A stretch of 64,000 nucleotides of DNA from Panulirus ornatus (taxonomy: Eukaryota > Arthropoda > Malacostraca > Decapoda > Palinuridae), in NCBI RefSeq assembly GCF_036320965.1, contig NC_092264.1:14922275-14986274 (forward strand), read 5' to 3'. Made by a program: the position numbers and the translations under genes. The notes beneath the pieces are model-generated. The model ran no database searches and was not told where the DNA came from. It was given only the letters and a program-made list of their open reading frames with translations. Positions 34,280-44,950 of the stretch are shown here, piece after piece. How positions within the stretch are numbered: the first letter of the stretch is position 1; each line of letters begins with the position of its first letter.

Positions 34280-36030
34280 AAACTGACAGAGTAATATAAC
34301 AGAATGAACGTGAATATGAAACGTATGTTAATGAATTTAGCAAAAGAAACCCTGAGGAGTTTTAGTTACGTCAGAAGCAAGAGTCATTACCCAGTTAATT
34401 GGTCCATTAATTACAGAAAACGGCGATTTGGTTCAGGGCAACGAAGCCATGACAAAAATTCAAATACACTTTATACATCTATGTTTAAGATCTAAGACAC
34501 AACCCATGCCCCATTTTCATTGATAAGAGAGATGGTTTTTCAACAAAGTGACTTTTTACGTAAAAGCTGAAGACATATTATCATGCAATAAACAGAAAAT
34601 ATAACCACAAAACGGGAAGCCCTGATAAGGTTTATACGAGGACGATGAAAGAGGCGAATAATATGAAGGTTAAACCCTTGACTACCCTTTCCAGTAAGTC
34701 ACTTGCTACAGGAAAAGTTCCGGACGAATGGAAGTTTGCCAACGTAACACCGATATTCAAAAAGAGAAAAATAAAGTAATAATTCCCTATACGGTAATTG
34801 CCTTCCAACCAATTTAATGTCTGTCGTTGGAAAACTTATGGAAACCACCATTCGAGACACATTTGTAAACCAGGGAGAGGAACCACTTCTTAATAAATGG
34901 TTCTCAGTTCGATTGTCCACGAAATCGCTCGTATGTATGACAAATGTGGACTTATAACGAATGTAAAGCCGATGATAAAATAATCGAGATTTTCAAAAAG
35001 CCTTCGATAAGTTCCTAAATTAAATGTTTAGTAACAAAAATTTATAGATGGGTATAGATGGGGTTACACTTTATAGAAGTGGGATGAATGGTCAAGCCTC
35101 ACTCAGAATGGTTAGACGTAAGAAGTGGAGTGCCACAAGGATCAGTCTTGGCACCGGTTCTCTTCTCACATAGATTAACCATAGTGATAATGGGCTGTAT
35201 TGCAAGATATCAAAATTCACTGATAATATAAATAGCTGGGAAATAAATCTATACGTTAAATTGAACGTCTACAGCTTGAAATTGACGTAGAGAAATTGTT
35301 GCACTTTGCTCATAAGTGACAAATGAACTTAAATATCGATAAGTAGTGCCAAGGTTCACATATCGGTGGCAGAAATGAAAAAAGAAACAAGCTACAGTAT
35401 GAATTCTGTTGAACTGCAAAACATAATAAGGAAATAGACTTAGAGGCTTGATAATCTCCGATCACCTACTTCCAAGTAAGTAAGTCGTGCACAGAAGCAG
35501 TGAAAAGAACCAACAAAATTCTCCGATCCACAGGTAAGGCCTTCGAATTTGATCAAGTCCAGGGAACTCATCCTTACTCCTTACATCCACTCGTTCGTCA
35601 CCAGCTTAAGCTTGTGTTCAGCTTTGGTCACCTTATCTTAAAAAAGACGAGACAGAATGGAGAAGAGTGCAGAGTTGAGCAATCAAGATGATTCCCTGGT
35701 TGAAAAACAAATTCTGGGAGACGGGATTGAATGAATTGAATCTATTGAGCTTAAACAAGAGAGGGCTGAGATGTAATCTAATCCTGTATTCAAAATCATC
35801 AAAGGCTTGAGTCGTCTAATTTCACCCGCAATAATGGATATAAAGGCGTGGGCAAAAACGTTTTACTTCGAAGGAGGTGAAAACACTTTTTTTTTCTTCG
35901 ACGGGAATGTTACCTTACGAGACGAACTGCCAGTTAGAGCCAGTGAAAGCAGAACTATTAACGCATTTAAGAATAGACTTGATAACTACTTCGCCTCCAT
36001 GACCTACATTATTTGCGCCTCCTAAGCCAC
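34280..36030 (+). mobile_element. Decayed CR1-like LINE fragment
   Basis: Scattered in-frame motifs in different + frames recall a CR1/L2-type polymerase. In order: RSFSYVRSKSHY (about 34360), SLATGKVPDEWKFANVTPIF (about 34705-34765), SVVGKLMETTIRD (about 34820), DVRSGVPQGSVLAPVLF (about 35115-35165), then VKRTNKILRSTGKAF and a C-terminal ELPVRASESRTINAFKNRLD. Frameshifts and stops throughout show an inactive copy. Region coding is far more AT-rich than the channel exons. Confidence 0.85.
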
Positions 36031-36229
36031 ACACACTGACAACTTGCAGGTAATTCTCTTTGAATTTATCTGGACACCTCCTGACCTGTCCCTCACTACA
36101 CTGTGAGTTTCTGATACATTCCACCACCACCACACACATAGCCTCGAGAGGACGTCCCTAGTGGCCTATTGTTGTCTGCAGTCCTAGGTATTAGGGTCAT
36201 GTGCGAGTCTTCCTACGACATAAGGGGGG

Positions 36230-36503
36230 CCATAGTTCACTGTGTCTCGTCTCATGTCTCTCGAAATGTGAATATTAAGACCCACTGCCAGCGTCTCATG
36301 TCTCTCGAAAAGTGAATATTAAGACCTCCTGCGTCTCATGTCTCTCGAGATGTGACTATTTTCACTCATGAAAGATAAGTCCTGCACGTGAACCGAGAAA
36401 ATGGTACAGACATGAAGGGAATTCTATATATGTCTCTCTCTCTGCCACAGTACGGTACAGACATGAAGGTAATTCTGTGTATGTCTCTCTCTCTGTGCCA
36501 CAG
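36230..36503. repeat. Short direct repeats including a duplicated e15 acceptor
   Basis: Three copies of CGTCTCATGTCTCTCGA and TGTGAATATTAAGACC (36245-36360). Then two copies of a 51-53-bp unit, GGTACAGACATGAAGG through TCTCTCTCTGCCACAGTAC. The first copy ends in a decoy acceptor at 36450 and the second in the true e15 acceptor at 36503. Confidence 0.9.
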
Positions 36504-36635
36504 TACGTCCACGACCTGACGCTGATGAGCAAGAAGCACGGCCACAGCCCGCTGGAGGAGTTCATCCTGCTCTCACCAGCGCCCGTCGACCTGGCCACCA
36601 AGCTGGCTCACTCCCTCCTCATCCTGTCTGATAAG
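36504..36635 (+). CDS. nompC: nompC exon e15: post-ankyrin linker
   Basis: Acceptor CTCTGTGCCACAG ends at 36503 and donor GTAGGT starts at 36636. Phase 0 at both ends; visible residues 722-765. It encodes YVHDLTLMSKKHGHSPLEEF then ILLSPAPVDLATKLAHSL. It matches insect NompC VYNLMVVSKNHNNKPIQEFV with LVSPAPVDTAAKLS, the start of the linker helical region between ankyrins and membrane. Confidence 0.95.
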
Positions 36636-36654
36636 GTAGGTTGAGGGCACGGAG

Positions 36655-36772
36655 GAGGAGGAGGAGGAGGAGGGGAAGCAAGTGTGTCTGGTTGAGGAGG
36701 AGGAGGAGGAGGAGAAGCAAGTGTGTCTGGTTGAGGAGGAGGAGGAGGAGGAGGAGGAGGAGGAGGAGGTAC
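36655..36772. repeat. (GGA)n triplet repeats
   Basis: GAGGAGGAG runs are interrupted by two copies of AAGCAAGTGTGTCTGGTT. G/A-rich unique intron follows to about 37040. Confidence 0.93.
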
Positions 36773-37129
36773 AAGGGGAGTGGGTAGTTAAGGGAATGGT
36801 GGAAAGGGAAGGGACTGAAGAGGGTTCAGCAACGGTGGGGAGGAGCTGGTTGGAGGTGGTAATACAAGAGGGAGGGAGGGTGGGTGCTGCTGGGAGGGGG
36901 CCGCACTTCGAAGAGTCATTAGAATTGAGACGACGAATGAGAGAGTTTGGAGGGAGGTGGTCCAGGTAGAGAGGGAACTCTTGGAGGAATTAAACGATGG
37001 AAGGAAAGATTAACGAAGGGAGAAAGACTGGACGTTAAACATTATTGAGTCACGTTAAATGTTATATCATTATTTTCTTCAACAATTTTAAAATGATTTT
37101 TTTTATAGGTTCAATATATTTTTTTTGGT

Positions 37130-37345
37130 TAACCTTTCTATGCACATCAGACAATCATTATATACACATCAACCAAGCTATCTATACACATCACACATAT
37201 AAACACATCAGCCAAAATTTATATACACATCGGCCAACCTTTATATACACATCAGCCAATCTGTATAGACACATCAACCAAGCTATCTATACACATCACA
37301 AGAATCATATAAACACATCAACCAACCTGTACATAAACATTTGTC
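37130..37345. repeat. Degenerate ACACATCA-type repeats in AT-rich intron
   Basis: Diverged 25-30-bp units with ATACACATCA(G/A)CCAA words. The flanks (37040-37130, 37346-37850) are AT-rich and unique, with a TGACC pentamer run near 37665-37685 and 37728-37740. Confidence 0.7.
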
Positions 37346-37849
37346 TCCATTGGAATGGTCAACATAATAATTTTGTAAATTAAACAAATTCATTTCAGAT
37401 AAAAATTTTCATTTCCTTATTTATTGTTTTAAAACAATCACTCATTCATAGAGTAAATATTCTATGCACTAAATTGTCGATAAAAATACCGATGTAAATC
37501 TGTATATATCATCACAAATATATATTTTCTTTATTTTGTATTAGCAAAGTAAATTTTAGCAAGAAGTTCACATTTAAAAACTTTGAACTTGATTTTGAGG
37601 TATTATTTCTGTATATGGTTCATCTTAACCTTTCATATCAACTCTCGTTGACCCTGGGCACCACCTGACCTGACCTGACCTGACCTTGTACCGTAAGTCC
37701 AGATGGTACCGTCAGTGGTGTAGTGTGACCTGACCTGACCTCCTGTAGCTGTCATGTGTTATCGTGCTAACTACACAGCTGGTTGGCTGCCTGCTACCCC
37801 GGCAACCAGCCAACCAACCTCCTGTGGCTCCTTCCCATTAACTTTCGTC

Positions 37850-38106
37850 CCTGTCTTCATTCACCAGTCACCATCTGGTCTTCATTCACCAGACACAATC
37901 TAGTCTTCATTCACCAGACACCACCATCTGGTCTTCATTCACCAGACACCACCATCTGGTCTTCATTCACCAGACACCACCATCTGGTCTTCATTCACCA
38001 GACACCACCATCTGGTCTTCATTCACCAGACACCACCATCTGGTCTTCATTCACCAGACACCACCATCTGGTCTTCATTCACCAGACACCACCATCTGGT
38101 CTTCAC
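37850..38106. repeat. 28-bp minisatellite
   Basis: About 9 units of TGGTCTTCATTCACCAGACA then CCACCATC. The unit contains CTGG-N-CCAG inverted words (TCTGGT and ACCAGA). Confidence 0.95.
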
Positions 38107-38850
38107 ATACCCCGGCCGTGCGTCTGCCGGAGCCAATAATCCTCACACAGTCTCAGGATTAATATTCCTCCATCATTAATCACCATCACCTTCTGATCAC
38201 TGGTGGCCTGTCCGTGGCGTCCTGGTACAATTGGTCTGCTTATGACTAACAACGGGTAGTTCCGTGCTAACGATGTGTCCCCCTGGTTCCTCAAGCTGGT
38301 AGCAGTGGTAGCTGTTCTCATAGACCAAACTACATCTGTTCCTTACCCACAAGAAATATGATCATATGCATCACTCATAGTTGTCAGTTATTAATCGTTC
38401 TTGTAATCCTGTAGTATCATTGGATTAATATAAAGATTATCTTGATTATCAGTGGCTGAAGTTATCATCAATTAATTCTGTATCTTAAATGTTATGCATC
38501 ACTCATATTTATCAGTTATTAATCGTTCTTGTAATCCTGTAGTATAATTCGATTAATATAAGAATTATCTTGATTATCAGTGGCTGAAGTTGTCATCAAT
38601 TATCGTCTGTATCTTAAATGTAATTATCAGTGGCTGAAGTTATCATCAATTATCGTCTGTATCTTAAATGTAATTATCAGTGGCTGAAGTTATCATCAAT
38701 TATCGTCTGTATCTTAAATATTATGCACGTAATATTATTTCATGGTTTAAGATGTATCATAATTTCAGGTAAGATGCGTCATACAATGTCTTCTTAAACT
38801 GTCGTATTTCAATCTTTCTCTCCCTCAACATCAAAGAAAAAACAAATGGC
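38107..38850. other. AT-rich intron with 49-bp direct repeats
   Basis: Between 38450 and 38720 a unit AATTATCAGTGGCTGAAGTT, then (A/G)TCATCAATTATCGTCTG and TATCTTAAATG, occurs four times, the first within a longer duplicated block (38370-38480 against 38495-38600). No coding signal. Confidence 0.75.
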
Positions 38851-39007
38851 AGACATGATCATGATGTATATTCATACAGTCCATATATCTGCATCTTGAT
38901 CTGTATTGATTTGGTCATAGTATCTCCTAGAGTAGAGCAGGGAGTGTTGCCCACAGATGCAACACTCGTACACCCACACACCACGTCTCTAGTGTCGGGC
39001 CACCAGC

Positions 39008-39044
<37 letters not shown>

Positions 39045-39296
39045 CGAACACACCTCCACACAGCCGGGCCTGTAACACACCTCCACACAGCCGGGCCTGT
39101 AACACACCTCCACACAGCCGGGCCTGTAACACACCTCCACACAGCCGGGTCTGTAACACACCTACACACAGCCGGGCCTGTAACACACCTACACACAGCC
39201 GGGCCTGTAACACACCTCCACACAGCCGGGCCTGTAACACACCTACACACAGCCGGGCCTGTAACACACCTCCACACAGCCGGGTCTGTAACACAG
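39008..39296. repeat. (CA)n plus 27-bp minisatellite
   Basis: A CA run (39008-39041), then about 9 units of CACCTCCACACAGCCGGGCC then TGTAACA. Minus-strand long frames are artefacts. Confidence 0.95.
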
Positions 39297-39408
39297 TCTT
39301 GTCAATACACCTTCATCCACCCTTATCTATCATCATCCTTGTGGCTCTTCCACTCTCACAACTTCGTAATGCTTTCTCTCCTTCTCTCTCTATATATATT
39401 ATCACCAC

Positions 39409-39410
<2 letters not shown>

Positions 39411-39487
<77 letters not shown>
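39411..39487. repeat. (CT)n microsatellite upstream of e16
   Basis: About 38 CT dinucleotides on the sense strand, about 110 bp before the e16 acceptor. Confidence 0.98.
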
Positions 39488-39488
<1 letters not shown>

Positions 39489-39599
39489 ATCATCACCTGG
39501 TTCCCGCTTCTCTTAGTTTCGTTGTAACAACCTTGTGTAGCGTTCCTGTAAGATGGAGCTAACGAACTGGTCTTCCTCCTCCTCCGTCGTCGACCACAG

Positions 39600-39770
39600 G
39601 AGAAGGAGAGCAGCCGGGACCTGATGGAGGCGTCGCTCTTCAGCGAGGCGCTGGCCACGGAGCTGGTGGCCATCTCAGCCGCCACCTCCTCCCCGGGCAT
39701 CCTCCTCAGGGCCGTCGACAACAGGAATGTGGTCCTCCTCGACTCCCTGATCGAACACGAGCAGAAGGAG
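39600..39770 (+). CDS. nompC: nompC exon e16: linker helices
   Basis: Acceptor GTCGTCGACCACAG ends at 39599 and donor GTACAG starts at 39771. Phase 0 at both ends; visible residues 766-822. It encodes [40 protein letters not shown] and [17 protein letters not shown]. It matches insect KERAKDLVAAGKQCEAMATE, KILQATDKRNVEFLDVLIEN and EQKEV. Confidence 0.95.
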
Positions 39771-39822
39771 GTACAGTACGTGCGCTGACCCAGAACATCG
39801 CCAGGGTATTGAGGTGCTGGTG

Positions 39823-39869
<47 letters not shown>

Positions 39870-39888
39870 GCGCGCAGGGAGAGGGACG

Positions 39889-39949
<61 letters not shown>

Positions 39950-39996
39950 AGGGAGAAGGACGAACACATATACACACACGTGCAGGGAGAGGGACG

Positions 39997-40053
<57 letters not shown>

Positions 40054-40066
40054 AGGGAGAGGGATG

Positions 40067-40117
<51 letters not shown>

Positions 40118-40198
40118 AGGGATAGAGACGAACACACATACACACACGTGCAGGGAGAGGGACGAACACACATACAAACACGTGCAGGGAGAGGGACG

Positions 40199-40266
<68 letters not shown>
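39823..40266. repeat. (CA)n runs alternating with CGTGCAGGGAGAGGGACGAA
   Basis: Eight or nine CA runs of variable length are separated by near-identical 20-bp spacers, making a higher-order microsatellite. Long minus-strand VCVCVC frames are artefacts. Confidence 0.97.
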
Positions 40267-40267
<1 letters not shown>

Positions 40268-40477
40268 AGGGAGAGGGCCACATTAATGCACCAATATCCA
40301 CGTTCTACATCGCATGATCCTCTCATCCTAACCCCATTATGAATGCCACACTACGACTCTCAATCTCAGACATTCTACCCTTCACTAACTCAGTACATAC
40401 CATCCCTTCTAAACCACAGCCTCCGGGCTTGTACTCACTCAACATCATCACAACACAGGCCTTCCTATGGTCCATAA

Positions 40478-40893
40478 CAGGTGGTCTGCGCTGCCACAAT
40501 ATGGTCCCTGATACGTATCAGGTGGTCTGCGCTGCCACAATATGGTCCCTGATACGTATCAGGTGGTCTGCGCTGCCACAATATGGTCCCTAATACGTAT
40601 CAGGTGGTCTGCGCTGCCACAATATGGTCCCTGATACGTATCAGGTGGTCTGTGCTGCCACAATATGGTCCCTGATACGTATCAGGTGGTCTGCGCTGCC
40701 ACAATACGGTCCCTGATACGTATCAGGTGGTCTGTGCTGCCACAATATGGTCCCTGATACGTATCAGGTGGTCTGCGCTGCCACAATACGGTCCCTGATA
40801 CGTATCAGGTGGTCTGTGCTGCCACAATATGGTCCCTGATACGTATCAGGTGGTCTGCGCTGCCACAATATGGTCCCTGATACGTATCGAACG
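40478..40893. repeat. 41-bp array, each unit with a 16-bp perfect palindrome
   Basis: About 10 units of GGTCTGCGCTGCCACAATAT then GGTCCCTGATACGTATCAGGT. CCTGATACGTATCAGG is its own reverse complement. Two edge units deviate (CTAATACGTATCAGG and GATACGTATCGA). Confidence 0.95.
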
Positions 40894-41039
40894 GAAGATT
40901 GAGAATGATGAACTTATATCGTCCCTCTGTCTGGCCAGCCTGGCTGTTGCCACAATGTTAAGATAAGAGGAATTTGATTCAGTTTCCCCTCTGAGGGCAC
41001 TCGCCCTGATTCACTTAAAAGTAATTCTGTAAAATGGAT

Positions 41040-41395
41040 CTGATTCTCCTGTTGAAAACCACACAGCAAGGGTCTTATTCTCCAGTTGAAAACCACACAG
41101 CAAGGGTCTTATTCTCCTGTTGAAAACCACACAGCAAGGGTCTTATTCTCCTGTTGAAAACCACACAGCAAGGGTCTTATTCTCCTGTTGAAAACCACAC
41201 AGCAAGGGTCTTATTCTCCTGTTGAAAACCACACAGCAAGGGTCTTATTCTCCTGTTCAGAACCACAGCAAGGGTCTTATTCTCCTGTTGAGAACCACAG
41301 CAAGGGTCTTATTCTCCTGTTTGAGAACCACAGCAAGGGTCTTATTCTCCTGTTTCAGAACCACAGCAAGGGTCTTATTCTTCACCCACATCAAA
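41040..41395. repeat. 34-bp minisatellite
   Basis: About 11 units of TTCTCCTGTTGAAAACCACA then CAGCAAGGGTCTTA; later units are shorter because ACAC is lost. A 48-bp unit (ACCCACATCAAATCTTACTT) occurs three times just after (41383-41480). Confidence 0.94.
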
Positions 41396-41632
41396 TCTTA
41401 CTTTCCCACTTGTAGGATGTTTACCCACATCAAATCTTACTTGCCCACTTGTAGGATGTTTACCCACATCAAATCTTGCCTCAGCAGACTTAAGATAAAG
41501 TACTTTTGTCATCACTGGATCTGATCACAAGCCGACATCACACACCCTCACCCCACCATCTGAGAGGTTAATATGAAGTGTGGTGTTAATGCTATACCTT
41601 TCCCTCCCCCCGGTCGTCGTGCCCCCCGCCAG

Positions 41633-41763
41633 GTGATCGCTCACCCAGCCGTCCAGAGGTACCTGAACGATGTTTGGATGGGCAGCTTGGCCTGGCCCGC
41701 CTGGAAGATGGTCGTCATGTTCTTCGCCTTCCTCTTCCTGCCGCCAGTGTGGATCTTCTTCAG
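41633..41763 (+). CDS. nompC: nompC exon e17: pre-S1 elbow
   Basis: Acceptor GTGCCCCCCGCCAG ends at 41632 and donor GTAAGA starts at 41764. Phase 0 in, phase 2 out; visible residues 823-866. It encodes VIAHPAVQRYLNDVWMGSL then a hydrophobic stretch MVVMFFAFLFLPPVWIFF. It matches insect HTVVQRYLQELWHGSLTWAS and VCPPVWIGF. The stretch is the re-entrant/pre-S1 hydrophobic element of TRP channels rather than a counted TM helix. Confidence 0.95.
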
Positions 41764-42398
41764 GTAAGAGTGTTCTGTCCCTCCACTTCCCTCGTTGGTG
41801 TACTGCCCCCACCTGACACACCTAAGTTTCTATATATATAAACAATTCAGTGACGTATAAACCACTATCTCTAGTTCGGATTTGGCCCGAGTTGTATGGC
41901 ATGGGAAGATCCTTAACCTGGAACCTAACCTGACTTCAAATTGCGGGAGATTTCCACCTCTTTGCCCCTGGAACTCCACCCCTCTAAACCCTTCTCATAT
42001 TTTGGGATGGTGAGTGAACTCAGGTGGGAGTTAATGAGTCTCATTTAAGCCTTGGGTACAGGACTCATCTCACGTCCTTACTCACCATCCCCAATCCACG
42101 CATTCATTCACAATGACTCATTCACATTTCCAGACAATGTTTCCAGCCAGTCTTACTCACTGAGCTGTGTGGAGCTGCTACTGAGGGGCGGGGCCCAGCA
42201 GCAGCAGCAGGGTTCCAGGGCTCACGTCTTTCCAGTCATGTCTTCCCCCTACCTCATCCCTTCGTCCGCCTGGATCTATGCTTCCAGCTCTGTCTGACTT
42301 TTCTTATCTATCTCCTCTTTCGTGTTCTTTCACCTGTTCTACGGCTGGGAGATCCTCCTGAAGGTGTTCCTGTTCTTTGCTGTTCTTCAACTGTATGT

Positions 42399-42401
<3 letters not shown>
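41764..42401. other. Intron e17-e18, first part; possible decayed coding-like stretch
   Basis: Unique sequence. A CAGCAG run lies at about 42199-42211. Between about 42310 and 42400 one + frame reads a membrane-like run (FVFFHLFYGWEILLKVFLFF). No convincing pair of splice sites was found, so no exon is called. Confidence 0.5.

Positions 42402-42475
<74 letters not shown>
42402..42475. repeat. (CT)n microsatellite
   Basis: About 36 CT dinucleotides on the sense strand within the e17-e18 intron. Confidence 0.98.
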
Positions 42476-42478
<3 letters not shown>

Positions 42479-42699
42479 AACCTAGCCCTTGAGGGGTACG
42501 TCTTCCCCGGCGGGTGTTATTGAACCAGCTGTTCTTCACCGTCCTGTTCATAGTCTCCCTCGTCCTGAACACCCACTGGGGCCAGGAGGTTGCTGGCGGG
42601 GTGTTCGCCAGGTATCTCGTCCGCTCTGTGTTCTTTCCTCCTGCTGGAGCAGACGTAGCCTCTCCTGCAGCTTGTGTTTACCTCTTCATCCTCCCGTCA

Positions 42700-43095
42700 G
42701 CTATAACCTCACCTTACCTTACCCACACCCTACCTTACCCACCCTTTGCCTTACCCACCCCTTGCCTTACCCACTCCTACCTTACCCACCCCTTGCCTTA
42801 CCCACCCCCTACCTTACCCATCCCTTGCCTTACCCTTCCCTTGTCTTACCCACCTCTTGCCTTACCTTTACTCTCCCCCTGCCATACCCTTCCAATTCTT
42901 TACCCTCCCACTGCTTTACTATCCACCTGCTTTACCCTTCCCCTTGCCTTACACTCCCCTTGTCTTACCCACCCCTGCTTTACCTTCCCCCTGCTTTACC
43001 CTCCCTTTACCTTACCCTTTCCTTTGCCTTATCAACCCCCTGCCTTACCCTTCCTCTACCTTACGCACCCTCTGCCTTACTCTCCTTCGCTCTTG
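42700..43095. repeat. Degenerate CCTTACCC repeats
   Basis: Variable 15-25-bp units of the CTTACCCACCCCTTGC type. Pyrimidine-rich throughout, which creates long proline/leucine open frames (artefacts). Confidence 0.85.
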
Positions 43096-43116
43096 TCTCA
43101 GATATTCAACTGCAAA

Positions 43117-43147
<31 letters not shown>

Positions 43148-43190
43148 CTTCTTCTTCTTCTTCTTCCTCCTCTTCTTCTTCTTCTTCTTC
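43117..43190. repeat. (TTC)n microsatellite
   Basis: About 22 TTC triplets with a TCC interruption, sense strand. Confidence 0.97.
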
Positions 43191-43274
43191 ATGTTGATGT
43201 TCTTCACGCTGTGGTACATTCCTTCCCTCTTCATCACATTATCCAATTCCCTTCACCTCACCCCACTTCCCCCA

Positions 43275-43545
43275 CCTTCAGGCCCCTTCTACAGGCAGGT
43301 GTTGCCCTTTCCCTTCCCCCACCTTCAGGCACCTTCTACAGGCAGGTGTTGCCCTTCCCTTCCCCCACCTTCCGGCCCCTTCTCCAGGCAGGTGTTGCCC
43401 TTCCCTTCCCCCACCTTCAGGCCCCTTCTACAGGCAGGTGTTACCCTTCCCTTCCCTCCCTTCCGGCCCCTTCTACAGGCAGGTGCTGCCCTTTCCTTCC
43501 CTCCCTCCCTTCCCCTTCTACAGGCAGGTGTTGCCCCTTCCCTTC
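43275..43545. repeat. 57-bp pyrimidine-rich array with acceptor-like ends
   Basis: About 6 units of CCCCTTCTACAGGCAGGTGT then TGCCCTTCCCTTCCCCCACC. Each contains a polypyrimidine tract followed by CTACAG and GCAG, i.e. acceptor-like, and lies just before the true e18 acceptor TCTACCACAG. Confidence 0.92.
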
Positions 43546-43577
43546 CCCCATACTGACGTGTGGCTGGTCTACCACAG

Positions 43578-43727
43578 CATGCCCCTGGGTCATATGTACA
43601 ACGAGGTGCCCATCGTCAAGTTCATCGCCTACCTGGTCTCCCACCTGTACCTGCTGGTGCTGATGATTCTGACGGTCGTCACGCCCCCAAGCCCAATCTG
43701 GGAGAACACCAGCCTCATGCCCAATTG
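43578..43727 (+). CDS. nompC: nompC exon e18: S1
   Basis: Acceptor GGTCTACCACAG ends at 43577 and donor GTGAGT starts at 43728. Phase 2 at both ends; visible residues 867-916. The split codon gives S, then MPLGHMYNEVPIVKFIAYLV and SHLYLLVLMILTVVTP (S1), then an extracellular loop ending MPNW. The in-frame codons just upstream of the acceptor (WLVYH) were not included because phase 2 from e17 and alignment to insect GFTFPMGHKFNKVPI both require this start. Confidence 0.93.
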
Positions 43728-43989
43728 GTGAGTCGTTGAACCTTCCCTCCTTGTACACGACCTGGGTCAGGTCAGGTCAGGTCGTTAGACCCCTCCTTGT
43801 GGCCTTACAGGGACCACACAGGTGCTGTAATGCAAGACATTTCTCTCCTCTGATCTGTCTCCTGTTGTGGCTTCTGTTGCCCTTTGCTGCTGACTCCGTT
43901 GCTTTGACTACTGTTTCCCTGGCTGCTGTTTTTCATCTGTGTTGCTGCTGTGGCTGCTTCTGCTGCCCCTGTTGCTACTTCTGCTGCCT

Positions 43990-44500
43990 CTCTTACTGCT
44001 GTTAATGCTACTGCTGCCCCTGTTGTTACTGTTGTTGCCTCTGCTGCCTCTGTTGTTACTGTTGTTGCCTCTGCTGCCTCTGTTGTTGCCTCTGCTGCCT
44101 CTGTTGTTACTGTTGTTGCCTCTGCTGCCTCTGTTGTTATTGTTGTTGCTTCTGCTGCCTCTGTTGTTACTGTTGTTGCCTCTGCTGCCTCTGTTGTTGC
44201 CTCTGCTGCCTCTGTTGTTACTGTTGTTGCCTCTGCTGCCTCTGTTGTTATTGTTGTTGCTTCTGCTGCCTCTCTTATTGCTGTTAATGCTTCTGCTGCC
44301 TCTGTTGCTACTGCCAATGCTTTTGCTGCCTCTGTTGCTACTGTTGTTGCTTCTGCTGCCTCTGTTGCTACTGTTAATGCTTCTGCTGCCTCTGTTGCTA
44401 CTGTTAATGCTTCTGCTGCCTCTGTTGCTACTGTTGTTGCTTCTGCTGCCTCTGTTGCTACTGTTATTGCTTCTACCGCCTCTGTTTCTACAGTCTATAC
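43990..44500. repeat. CTGCTGCCTCTGTTGTTACT-type repeats
   Basis: About 30-bp units of GCCTCTGCTGCCTCTGTTGT then TACTGTTGTT, with TGCTAC and TTAATGCT variants. All three + frames stay open, giving poly-leucine or Ala/Ser/Val readings; these are artefacts. Confidence 0.94.
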
Positions 44501-44704
44501 TTCCGCATCTAACTGTTTTTGCTCCCGTTGCCTGTATTACTCCTACTGTTCAAAGGTTAGAGGTGAAAAAATTGAGGGAGAGTGATGGGAGACTGGTGGT
44601 GCCTGTGTGGAACATGGGCAAGCCGGATGATCATACTCTACCAAGATACCAGTAACTGTAGACCACGTAGAGGGGCTCGCCACAGTGGCCCAGCATCGGC
44701 TTTG

Positions 44705-44950
44705 GAAGACCTCAAGTCACACTCTACGGTAGACAGGTCGACATCTACGAAGTAGAAGACCTCAGCTTGAGATGAAACTCTACGGGAGACAGGTCGACAT
44801 CTACGAAGTAGAAGACCTCAGCTTGAAGACGACACTCTACGGTAGACAGGTCGACATCTACGCGGTAGAAAACCTCAGCTTGAGGATGAGAGAACCCTAC
44901 ACAGGTCGACATCTACGAGGTAGAAGACCTACAGCCCCACGGAAGGAAGG
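44705..44950. repeat. About 60-bp direct repeat, 4 copies
   Basis: Units share ACTCTACGG(T/G)AGACAGG, TCGACATCTACGAAGTAGAA and GACCTCAGCTTGA. TCTACG and CGTAGA words make partial inverted repeats. Confidence 0.9.

Noticed and set aside
37660..37745. TGACC pentamer runs as telomere-like or nuclear-receptor half sites
   Set aside because: Arthropod telomeres are usually TTAGG. The runs are very short, and direct AGGTCA words without spacing are weak evidence for a response element.
40478..40893. Regularly spaced palindromes as a CRISPR array
   Set aside because: Spacers are identical from unit to unit, the host is eukaryotic and there are no cas genes; it is an ordinary minisatellite.
42165..42215. 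Ankyrin-like VELLLRGGAQ reading in the e17-e18 intron
   Set aside because: Only ten residues, followed by a CAG run and no ankyrin consensus before it; most likely chance.
43561..43577. Starting e18 upstream to include WLVYHS
   Set aside because: It breaks the phase-2 junction with e17 and adds residues not present in the recalled insect alignment; the TCTACCACAG acceptor fits both.
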